Of a stretch of DNA of 6,007 nt, positions 1 to 5,909 are shown in pieces. The stretch lies in NCBI GenBank assembly GCA_009781965.1, contig WQUS01000124.1, forward strand, positions 1-6,007, read 5' to 3'. Every line of letters begins with the position of its first letter. Position 1 is the first letter of the stretch. The notes beneath the pieces are model-generated. The model did no database searches and had not been told where the DNA came from. It saw nothing but the letters and a program-made list of their open reading frames with translations. The position numbers were made by a program, and so were the translations under genes. The DNA is from Bacillota bacterium (GTDB taxonomy: Bacteria > Bacillota > Desulfotomaculia > Desulfotomaculales > Desulfallaceae).

Positions 1-66
1 CTGTCGCTCACCGCCTCTCTTGGGCGCCAAATATAAACCGGCGCCACCGTTTCCACTATTTAAACA

Positions 67-98
67 AGCTGCTTTGGCATCTTTTTCCCAAAGCAGCT
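67..98 (-). terminator. Probable intrinsic terminator downstream of pyrG
   Basis: A perfect 11-bp inverted repeat (arms 67-77 and 88-98, AGCTGCTTTGG with its complement) encloses a 10-nt loop. It begins 49 bp after the pyrG stop codon. Read on the minus strand the hairpin is followed by TGTTTAAAT, a weak U-rich tract. On the plus strand no U-tract follows, so it is assigned to pyrG transcripts. The tail is not a clean run of U, so it could act partly as a 3' RNA-stabilising hairpin. The rest of 1-147 holds no gene I can support. Two GGCGCC palindromes at 23-28 and 40-45 can pair but have no terminator tail. Confidence 0.6.
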
Positions 99-147
99 CG
101 TCTACAATGGCTCGCTAAAGCACCGCTGTCAAACGTTAGGTCAGTGC

Positions 148-1758
148 TCAGTTTTCCGTCCGGTTCCCTAAAGCCGCGCCGATAAATTCCCTGAACAGCG
201 GGTGCGGCCGATAGGGCCGGGACTTAAACTCAGGGTGAAACTGAGTCGCTAAAAACCAGGGATGGTCCTGCAGTTCAATAATCTCCACCAAACTGCGCTC
301 CGGAAAAACGCCGCTGAAAACAATCCCCGCCGCGCCCAGGGCCTCCCGGTATTGATTATTCAACTCATACCGGTGGCGGTGCCTTTCATAAATAACTTCC
401 TCGCCGTAAGCGCGCCTGGCCTTGGTGCCGTTCAGCAAACGGCAGGGGTATTTGCCCAGGCGCATGGTACCGCCCATTTTATCCAGTTCCTTTTGTTCCG
501 GTAACAGGTCAATGACCGGATAGGGCGTAGCGGCGTCAAATTCGGTGCTGTTGGCGCCCGGCCAGCCCAATACGTTCCTGGCGTACTCAACCACCGCCAG
601 CTGCATGCCCAGGCACAGGCCCAGAAAAGGCATCTTGTTCAGCCGGGCGTAATTAATCGCGTTAATCTTCCCCTCCACGCCCCGGTCGCCAAAACCGCCG
701 GGCACCACTACCCCGGCCACCTCCGCCAGCAAATCTGCGGCGTCCATGTTTTCCAGCTCCTCGGCGTTGATCCAGCAGATATCCACGCCCACGCCATGAA
801 ACAATCCGGCGTGGCGCAGTGACTCAGCCACGCTGATGTAGGCGTCCGGCAGAGCTACGTACTTGCCTACCAGCCCGACGGTAATGCGCCGCTGCAGGCT
901 TTTCATTTTTTCCACCATCGAGCGCCACTGCACCAGATCCGGCTGCGACTGACATTGCAGCCCCAAACGCCTCACCGCCAGATCAGCCAGCCCTTCATCC
1001 TCCAGCATCAGCGGCACCTCGTAAATATGTGAAGCGTCCACCGCCTGCACCACGGCGTCAGGGTCAGTATCACAAAACAGCGCCAGCTTGTCCACCATTT
1101 CCCGGGAAAGAGGCTGCTCGGTACGGCAGACCAACGCATCAGGCTGGATGCCGATGCTGCGCAGTTCCTTCACACTATGCTGGGTGGGTTTGGTTTTTAG
1201 TTCGTTAGCGACCCTTAGATAAGGCACCAGAGTTACGTGAATATACATCACGTTATTCCGGCCCAGGTCGCTTTTCAGCTGGCGAATCGCTTCCAAAAAA
1301 GGCAGCGACTCAATATCGCCGACAGTACCGCCGATTTCCACAATCACCACATCGGGATCACGTTCCTCGGCAATGCGGCGTACCCGTTCCTTAATTTCAT
1401 TGGTGATATGGGGAATGACCTGTACCGTGGCCCCCAGATAATCGCCCCGACGTTCTTTGTCAATGACCGACCAGTAAATACCGCCGGTGGTAACATTGTT
1501 GCTTTTGCCCAAGGCAGCGTCAATAAAACGTTCATAATGTCCCAGGTCCAGATCGGTTTCCGCTCCGTCATCGGTGACGAATACTTCGCCATGCTGATAC
1601 GGACTCATGGTGCCCGGATCAATATTAATATACGGATCCAACTTTTGGATGGTCACTTTTAAACCTCGGCTCTTAAGCAGTTGGCCCAGCGATGCGGCGG
1701 TAATCCCCTTGCCCAGGGACGATACCACACCGCCGGTAACAAAGATGAATTTGGCCAT
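148..1758 (-). CDS. pyrG: CTP synthase (glutamine-hydrolysing)
   Basis: This 536-residue protein is full length for the family. It makes CTP from UTP, ATP and glutamine, the last step of pyrimidine nucleotide synthesis, in the cytoplasm. The N-terminal synthetase domain (about 1-270) opens with MAKFIFVTGGVVSSLGKG, the ATP-binding loop with K17. It contains the Mg-binding stretch ETDLDLGHYERF (D71 by alignment with E. coli D72) and EIGGTVGDIES (E141). The C-terminal class I glutamine amidotransferase domain (about 290-530) has the oxyanion motif PGGFGDRG, the nucleophile C382 in GLCLGMQ, and H508 and E510 in FHPEF, completing the catalytic triad. The ATG is preceded by AGGAGG (1770-1765) at a 6-nt spacing. 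It lies 100 bp downstream of argS with its own promoter. The leader is short and has no attenuator hairpin of the kind known for B. subtilis pyrG. Confidence 0.98.
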   Translation of the reverse strand: MAKFIFVTGGVVSSLGKGITAASLGQLLKSRGLKVTIQKLDPYINIDPGTMSPYQHGEVFVTDDGAETDLDLGHYERFIDAALGKSNNVTTGGIYWSVIDKERRGDYLGATVQVIPHITNEIKERVRRIAEERDPDVVIVEIGGTVGDIESLPFLEAIRQLKSDLGRNNVMYIHVTLVPYLRVANELKTKPTQHSVKELRSIGIQPDALVCRTEQPLSREMVDKLALFCDTDPDAVVQAVDASHIYEVPLMLEDEGLADLAVRRLGLQCQSQPDLVQWRSMVEKMKSLQRRITVGLVGKYVALPDAYISVAESLRHAGLFHGVGVDICWINAEELENMDAADLLAEVAGVVVPGGFGDRGVEGKINAINYARLNKMPFLGLCLGMQLAVVEYARNVLGWPGANSTEFDAATPYPVIDLLPEQKELDKMGGTMRLGKYPCRLLNGTKARRAYGEEVIYERHRHRYELNNQYREALGAAGIVFSGVFPERSLVEIIELQDHPWFLATQFHPEFKSRPYRPHPLFREFIGAALGNRTEN

Positions 1759-1801
1759 AAAGCGCCTCCTGATGGAAAATTTGCCGTAAAAATCTTTTTT
1801 T

Positions 1802-1829
1802 ATTCTATCATGTTATAACTTCCTGTCAA
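1802..1829 (-). promoter_or_regulatory. Sigma-A type promoter of pyrG
   Basis: On the minus strand a perfect -35 TTGACA (1829-1824) is followed after 16 bp by a -10 TAGAAT (1807-1802). Seven A residues follow directly (1801-1795), and the expected start point falls at or near the end of this run, around 1795. That gives a leader of about 37 nt before the pyrG ATG. The promoter lies in the 100-bp argS-pyrG gap, which is AT-rich compared with its surroundings. The 16-bp spacing is one short of optimal. No terminator-like hairpin is seen between this promoter and pyrG. Confidence 0.75.
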
Positions 1830-1858
1830 TACAATTGGAACCCAGTAACATTTTTCAG

Positions 1859-3544
1859 CTACATTTTTTCGGGCGCCCGCACCCCCAGCAAATCCAAGGC
1901 GTTCTTCAGCACCACCCGGGTGGCTTCCATCAACAACAGCCTGGCGTTGCTCAGGGCGACATCCTCGGTAATCACCCGGCAGGCATAATAAAAACTATGC
2001 AGCAACCCGGCCAGTTCGTGCACGTACCGGGCCATTCGGTGGGGGGCCAACTGCCGGGCCGCCATCAGCACTTCCTCCGGAAAATCCGCCAACCGGCGGG
2101 CCAGAGCCAGTTCCGTCTCTTCCTGCAGCAAAGTCAGGTCCGCCTCTTCCGGCGCCGGCATGGCGCGCCCTTGCTCCGCCAGTTTCCCGAAAATATTGCA
2201 GATCCGGGCGTGGGCATATTGCACATAATAGACCGGATTGTCGTTGGATTGCGCCCGGGCCAGATCCAGGTCAAAGTCCAGATGGCTGTCGGCGCTGCGC
2301 AGCACAAAGAAATAGCGGGCCGCGTCCAGCCCCACTTCTTCCACCAGTTCCTGGAGCGTAATGAACTGGCCGGTACGCTTGGACATACGCACAATCTCTC
2401 CGCCCCGGAACAAGCGCACCAGCTGCATTAATATCACCTGCAGGGCCTCCGGATCATAACCCAAAGCCTCCATAGCACTCTTCATTCTGGCCACATGGCC
2501 GTGATGATCCGCCCCCCAAATATCAATCACCCGGTCAAAACCACGCCGGAACTTGTTCAAGTGGTAAGCGATATCGGCGGCAAAATAAGTGGGCACGCCG
2601 TTTTTACGCACTACCACCTCATCCTTCTCCAGGCCGAAGGCGCTGGCTTTAAACCATAAGGCGCCCTCCCGGTCGTAAATATAACCCCGCTCCCGAAGCA
2701 GGCTGACGGCTTCATCCACCAGGCCGCTGTCATGCAGCGACTGCTCGGAGAACCAAACGTCGTAAGTAACGCCAAAGTCCGCCAGCGTTTCCTTAATGCC
2801 GCCGATTTTTTCCGCCAGGGCGTAACGGACCAAGGTATCCAGCCGCCGGCGCCGGGGTTCGTTCAGCAATCCGTCCCCCTGCTCGGCAATAAAGCGGCGC
2901 GCCGTATCAACAATATCCTGGCCGTGATAACCGCCCTCGGGAATAACCCCTTCCCGGCCCAACAACTCAAAAAACCGCGCTTCCAGGGACAGGGCGAAGT
3001 TTTCCATCTGATTGCCGGCGTCATTAATGTAATACTCCCTGGCCACCTGCCAGCCGGCAAAATCCAGAATGGCCGTGATACTGTCCCCCAACGCCGCCCC
3101 CCGGGCATTGCCCATATGTAAAAGTCCCGTCGGATTGGCGCTGACAAATTCCACCTGCACTTTTTGGCCATTCCCCAACGCCGCCCGGCCGTAATCAGGC
3201 CCCTGCCGGACCGCCGGGGGGATTGCTTCCAGCACCCAGCGGGGATCCAGGTAAAAATTAATAAACCCCGGCCCGGCCACTTCAACCCGTTCCAGCCAAC
3301 GCAATGAGCGGGGCACATGCTCCGCCAGCACTTCGGCAATTTTTCTGGGCGCCATGCGGGCCTGTTTGGCCAGCAACAGCGCCAGGTTGGCGGCAAAATC
3401 GCCGTGCTCCTGCTCCCGGGGCGCCTCCACCAAAAAATCGGGCGCCTCCAGGGGCGGCAGCTGACCGGCCGCCGCCGCCCCGGCCAGCGCCGACAGCAGC
3501 GCCTGCCGCAACCCGGCGCGCATCTGCTCAATAATATTGCTCAT
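1859..3544 (-). CDS. argS: Arginyl-tRNA synthetase
   Basis: This 561-residue class I aminoacyl-tRNA synthetase charges tRNA-Arg with arginine using ATP in the cytoplasm; the length is normal for bacterial ArgRS. The N-terminal tRNA-recognition (Add-1) domain covers about 1-105. The catalytic Rossmann domain follows, with the ArgRS signature VSANPTGLLHMGNARGA (135-151). Its HIGH motif reads H143-M-G-N146, with Asn in the last position; as I recall, this variant is seen in other ArgRS. The second signature is RMSKRTG (386-392), then SADSHLDFDLDLA (417-429). The alpha-helical DALR anticodon-binding domain runs from about 435 to the end. The ATG at 3544 has AAGGAGG (3556-3550) 5 nt upstream. The gene lies 144 bp after the aminotransferase with a hairpin element between. 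No convincing promoter is visible, so it may be read from the upstream operon. Confidence 0.98.
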   Translation of the reverse strand: MSNIIEQMRAGLRQALLSALAGAAAAGQLPPLEAPDFLVEAPREQEHGDFAANLALLLAKQARMAPRKIAEVLAEHVPRSLRWLERVEVAGPGFINFYLDPRWVLEAIPPAVRQGPDYGRAALGNGQKVQVEFVSANPTGLLHMGNARGAALGDSITAILDFAGWQVAREYYINDAGNQMENFALSLEARFFELLGREGVIPEGGYHGQDIVDTARRFIAEQGDGLLNEPRRRRLDTLVRYALAEKIGGIKETLADFGVTYDVWFSEQSLHDSGLVDEAVSLLRERGYIYDREGALWFKASAFGLEKDEVVVRKNGVPTYFAADIAYHLNKFRRGFDRVIDIWGADHHGHVARMKSAMEALGYDPEALQVILMQLVRLFRGGEIVRMSKRTGQFITLQELVEEVGLDAARYFFVLRSADSHLDFDLDLARAQSNDNPVYYVQYAHARICNIFGKLAEQGRAMPAPEEADLTLLQEETELALARRLADFPEEVLMAARQLAPHRMARYVHELAGLLHSFYYACRVITEDVALSNARLLLMEATRVVLKNALDLLGVRAPEKM

Positions 3545-3567
3545 CCTTACCTCCTTGCTAAACTACC

Positions 3568-3645
3568 CCGGAACACAATTAACGTTCGCCCATGAGTTGT
3601 TGCTGAACAGTAACGCGTGAACACTCACGTTAATTGTGTTACCGG
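3568..3645. repeat. Hairpin repeat in aminotransferase-argS gap (third family member)
   Basis: Two perfect 14-bp arms (3572-3585, AACACAATTAACGT, and 3627-3640) are inverted around 41 bases. The stem can be extended by CCGG on both sides with one unpaired base (3568-3571 and 3642-3645). The interior contains the 22-base module 3602-3623, which matches 5525-5546 at 20 of 22 positions (GAACAGTAACGCGTGAACA type). The 27-nt core of the other two copies is absent. No U-tract follows on either strand, so it is not a normal terminator. It lies 23 bp before the argS start and would be part of the argS leader in read-through mRNA. A mobile or structural-RNA origin is inferred from the shared module. 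Confidence 0.75.
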
Positions 3646-3688
3646 CCTTGTACCGGCCACTCCACCGCTAAGTATGCACACGCTGACC

Positions 3689-4897
3689 TTACGCCGGCGC
3701 GGAAATCAGACAGGCGCGCACGCCGCGCCGGCGCACAAACCTGGTCATCCGGCGGAAGGCCTCGCTTAAATCCTCCAGAGAAGTGGCGTAAGAGACCCGG
3801 GCAAATCCTTCCCCGGAGGGTCCGAAAGCGTTACCGGGCACCAAGGCCACCTGTTCTTCCTTCAACAACTGCTCGGCAAACTCCTCGGAGCTAAGGCCGG
3901 CCACCGAGACCTGCGGAAAAGCGTAAAAAGCGCCCCCCGGCTCGAAACAAGGCAGACCCATATCGCGAAAAGCATGCACCACTACGCTCCGGCGCCGGTT
4001 GTAATTTTCGATCATCTGGCGCATGGCCGGCTGCCCGCTTTTCAGCGCTTCCAGCGCCGCCATCTGCCCCATCGTCGGCGCGCAAAGCATGGAATACTGA
4101 TGAATTTTAGTCATAGCGGCGATAAAATCACTATTGCCGGCCGCATAACCAACCCGCCAGCCGGTCATGGCATAGGCTTTGCTGAATCCGTTCAACAACA
4201 GGGTCCGTTCCTGCATCCCGGGCAGCGAAGCCACGCAAGTATGCCGGCCGGTATAGGTGAGCCGGCCATAAATTTCATCAGAGATCACAATTAAATCATG
4301 CGCCACCGCCACCTCGGCAATTTTCTCCAGCTCCGCCCGGTCCATCACCGCGCCGGTGGGATTATTGGGATAGCAAAGCAGCAGCATCTTAGTCCGGGGA
4401 GTGATGGAGCGCTCCACCAAATCCGCGCTAATGCGGAAGCCCTCGTCCATCCCGGTGGGCATAAACACCGGCACGCCGCCGGCCATGGAAGTGCACGGGC
4501 CATAGGATACGTAGGAAGGTTCCGGAATCAAGACCTCGTCGCCGGGCAGCAACAACGCCCTTAAGCACAAATCCAGAGCTTCGCTGACTCCCACCGTAAT
4601 CAGCAACTGAGTGCGGGGGTCGTACCGGACGGCATAGCTATTCTCCAGGTCGGCCGCTATCGCCTCACGCAGTTCCAGGAGCCCGGAATTGGAAGTATAC
4701 ATGGTATAACCCTTTTCCAGGGAATAAATGCAAGCTTCCCTGATATGCCACGGGGTAACGAAATCCGGTTCGCCGATCCCCAAAGAGATCACCCCCTTGG
4801 TTTCCGCCACCAGATCGAAAAACCTCCTGATCCCCGAAGGCGGCATAGCCTGTACCGTAGGGTTGATTCTTTGCGACCAATCTGTGGTTATCGTCAT
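3689..4897 (-). CDS. Class I/II PLP-dependent aminotransferase (AlaT/YugH-like)
   Basis: This 402-residue fold-type I aminotransferase transfers an amino group between an amino acid and a 2-oxo acid using pyridoxal phosphate in the cytoplasm. Visible landmarks by family alignment: GIGEPDF (40-46) near the substrate pocket; YPNNPTG (176-182) with the cofactor-binding N179; SDEIYGRLTY (206-215) with D207, which contacts the PLP ring nitrogen, and Y210; the Schiff-base lysine K240 in NGFSKAYAMTGWRVGY, with R248; and R367 in FARVSY, which binds the substrate carboxylate. All key residues are present. Its ATG overlaps the stop of the Lrp-type regulator by 4 bp (ATGA). The pair resembles B. subtilis yugG-yugH (AlaR-AlaT), and the leader T-box looks alanine-specific, so pyruvate-to-alanine transamination is the favoured role. 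Aspartate or aromatic substrates cannot be excluded from sequence. The arginine-rich tail (RRRGVRACLISAPA) seems an unusual ending. Confidence 0.93.
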   Translation of the reverse strand: MTITTDWSQRINPTVQAMPPSGIRRFFDLVAETKGVISLGIGEPDFVTPWHIREACIYSLEKGYTMYTSNSGLLELREAIAADLENSYAVRYDPRTQLLITVGVSEALDLCLRALLLPGDEVLIPEPSYVSYGPCTSMAGGVPVFMPTGMDEGFRISADLVERSITPRTKMLLLCYPNNPTGAVMDRAELEKIAEVAVAHDLIVISDEIYGRLTYTGRHTCVASLPGMQERTLLLNGFSKAYAMTGWRVGYAAGNSDFIAAMTKIHQYSMLCAPTMGQMAALEALKSGQPAMRQMIENYNRRRSVVVHAFRDMGLPCFEPGGAFYAFPQVSVAGLSSEEFAEQLLKEEQVALVPGNAFGPSGEGFARVSYATSLEDLSEAFRRMTRFVRRRGVRACLISAPA

Positions 4898-5385
4898 GGT
4901 GAAACCATCAGCCTCCTGTCTTCCTCTTGATCTTCCATAATTACACCGTCCTGTTTGTACGCTTTAAGCACAAAGTGGGTATTGGTGCTAATCACACCCT
5001 CCACAGTGGACAGCTTAGTAGATACAAAGTGCGCTATCTCCTGCATATTGCGGCCTTCCACAAAAACCACCAGATCGTAGGTGCCGCTCATCAAATGCAT
5101 ACTGCGCACCTGAGGGAACCGGTAAATCCGTTCGGCTACCCCGTCAAAACCAACCTCCCGCTGGGGGGTAATGCGCACCTCAATTAAGGCGCTAATCTTT
5201 TCCGCCCCCAGTTTCTCGTAATTAACCAAAGTCAAGTATTTTAAGATCACTTTTTTGCTTTCCAGCTCTTTGATCACAGACTTGACCCCGGCCTCGTCAA
5301 CGTCCAGCATCACCGCAATTTCTTTGGCGGTCAGCTTGGCGTCGTCTTCCAACAACTCCAGAATCTGCTTAGTCAATTGCTCCAC
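4894..5385 (-). CDS. Lrp/AsnC-family transcriptional regulator (AlaR/YugG-like)
   Basis: This 163-residue protein has the Lrp/AsnC layout: an N-terminal winged helix-turn-helix (about 1-50, with LTAKEIAVMLDVDEAGVKSV as the HTH) and a RAM ligand-binding and oligomerisation domain (about 65-145). The RAM domain contains the conserved GTYDLVVFVEG turn (101-111) and ends in THFVLKAYK. Members bind DNA as dimers or octamers and respond to amino acids. The acidic-then-basic C-terminal tail (EDQEEDRRLMVSP) is partly set by the overlap with the next gene. The start is GTG at 5385, supported by AAGGGG (5398-5393) at 7-nt spacing. The T-box, promoter and an inserted hairpin element precede it. It probably controls the aminotransferase gene it overlaps, as AlaR does for alaT in B. 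subtilis. Ligand and operator are unknown. Confidence 0.93.
   Translation of the reverse strand: MEQLTKQILELLEDDAKLTAKEIAVMLDVDEAGVKSVIKELESKKVILKYLTLVNYEKLGAEKISALIEVRITPQREVGFDGVAERIYRFPQVRSMHLMSGTYDLVVFVEGRNMQEIAHFVSTKLSTVEGVISTNTHFVLKAYKQDGVIMEDQEEDRRLMVSP
4898..4917 (-). promoter_or_regulatory. Ribosome binding site of aminotransferase inside the regulator gene
   Basis: AGGAGG (4917-4912) lies within the last codons of the Lrp-type gene, 14 nt before the aminotransferase ATG, a longer spacing than usual. No in-frame ATG, GTG or TTG lies between, so the start is kept. The ATGA stop-start overlap suggests that terminating ribosomes restart here, making translation of the two proteins coupled. 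Confidence 0.6.
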
Positions 5386-5410
5386 AATTTCACCCCTTTG
5401 ACTAGAATTT

Positions 5411-5550
5411 TAGTTACTGTTCAGCGTTTGTTGATCCCCAAAGTACGGTACGCAAAACCGTTAACCGTAAGCGATTTCTCGGAGAGCATGAGCGCACGGT
5501 TAACGGTTTTGCGTGCCGCTCGATGCTAAACAGTAACGCATGAACAGTAG
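5411..5550. repeat. MITE-like inverted-repeat element in the operon leader
   Basis: The element has nested inverted repeats. The outermost ends carry TACTGTTCA (5415-5423 and, inverted, 5541-5549). A second outer pair is 5414-5425 against 5525-5536 (11 of 12). The inner stem is 23 bp (5446-5468 against 5496-5518) with a single mismatch, a U-G wobble on plus-strand RNA. A 27-nt core (5469-5495) sits at the tip. The direct repeat AGAATTT flanks it on both sides (5404-5410 and 5551-5557), which looks like a 7-bp target duplication. There is no coding capacity, so any movement would need a transposase elsewhere. It lies after the T-box terminator and about 13 bp before the regulator's ribosome binding site, so it is carried by every read-through mRNA. 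Confidence 0.8.
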
Positions 5551-5565
5551 AGAATTTGATAATAG

Positions 5566-5593
5566 AAAAACCCCGTCCTGTAAAGGGACGAGG
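5566..5593 (-). terminator. T-box regulated intrinsic terminator
   Basis: On the minus strand CCTCGTCC (5593-5586) pairs with GGACGGGG (5578-5571): eight pairs including one U-G, around a 7-nt loop, followed by five U (5570-5566). The 5' arm overlaps the antiterminator sequence CCCU (5587-5584), giving the usual mutually exclusive folds of a T-box. Confidence 0.93.
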
Positions 5594-5834
5594 TATTGCT
5601 CGCGGTACCACCCTGATTAACCGTTTCCCCCCGGCGCCGGCGCCGGCATGGAAAACGACTCGCTTGGAGCCTTTAACGGTGGCCAGCCGGCATGTTTACA
5701 AGCACACAGCTTTTTGCGCATGCAGCTCCGGGAACGGCGCGAGACCTTGTGATCCACCGGGCTTACACCATCCCCGGCTCGCTGTGGGACTTAAAGCGAC
5801 TCTTATTCCCCTTCATTACTGTTCCATTTGCATC
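5566..5834 (-). promoter_or_regulatory. T-box riboswitch leader, probably alanine-specific
   Basis: The leader runs from the predicted start near 5834 to the terminator. Stem I: base helix GGGAA (5810-5806) with UUCCC (5734-5730). The distal hairpin has CCGGG (5777-5773) paired with CCCGG (5761-5757) around the conserved GAUGGUGUAAG loop, preceded by the AGCGAG bulge motif. The 3' side continues as CCCGGAGCUGC, typical of the family. The codon just before the base helix is GCC (5738-5736), followed by the purine G5735, which suggests tRNA-Ala. The T-box AGGGTGGTACCGCG (5614-5601) carries the UGGU bulge (5610-5607), which pairs with tRNA 3' ACCA; discriminator A agrees with tRNA-Ala. AGGG (5614-5611) can pair with CCCU (5587-5584) as antiterminator, excluding the terminator. 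Uncharged tRNA would therefore allow expression of the regulator and aminotransferase. T-box identity is certain; the specifier is inferred from alignment. Confidence 0.95.
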
Positions 5835-5840
5835 ACTGAA

Positions 5841-5869
5841 ATCATAGCAGGTTCCCGGTCCGCTGTCAA
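5841..5869 (-). promoter_or_regulatory. Sigma-A promoter of the T-box operon
   Basis: On the minus strand TTGACA (5869-5864) and TATGAT (5846-5841) are separated by exactly 17 bp, matching five or six of six consensus bases in each box. The start point is expected near 5834, about 25 nt before the T-box stem I base helix. This position fits a T-box leader closely, which supports both calls. A strong constitutive promoter is what a leader controlled by terminator read-through requires. Confidence 0.9.
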
Positions 5870-5885
5870 TATTACGGCGCTAATT

Positions 5886-5895
5886 TGTCATGACA
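5886..5895. promoter_or_regulatory. Palindrome upstream of promoter, possible operator
   Basis: TGTCATGACA is a perfect 10-bp palindrome centred about 56 bp upstream of the expected start point, where activators often bind. An AGATCT palindrome overlaps its edge (5895-5900). The first gene of the operon encodes an Lrp-type DNA-binding protein, so autoregulation is conceivable. No second copy was noticed in the window, and it does not clearly match the E. coli Lrp consensus. Confidence 0.3.
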
Positions 5896-5909
5896 GATCT
5901 TAACCGCCG

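Noticed and set aside
1..20. Possible start of a further minus-strand gene (GTG at 11-9 after AGAGAGG)
   Set aside because: The GTG is only about two bases from the purine-rich stretch and just 11 bases of frame are visible.
2993..3130. Defective HIGH motif in ArgRS (HMGN in place of HxGH)
   Set aside because: The surrounding signature is intact and, from family knowledge, Asn at the last position occurs in other bacterial ArgRS, so it is not a sign of inactivation.
2863..3531. 222-codon minus-strand open frame within argS
   Set aside because: It is an out-of-frame shadow of argS with a composition rich in W, R and P, typical of a shifted GC-rich gene.
5414..5611. 65-codon minus-strand open frame upstream of the regulator
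   Set aside because: It spans the T-box terminator and the hairpin repeat, resembles no family I recognise and is explained by non-coding structure.
5735..5743. Alternative T-box specifier frames CTC, GCG or CGC
   Set aside because: They are either followed by a pyrimidine or sit too far from the stem I base helix; GCC followed by G directly before UUCCC fits the usual layout better.
5556..5903. 115-codon plus-strand open frame opposite the T-box
   Set aside because: It is antisense to a well-supported riboswitch and promoter, with no recognisable protein motif.
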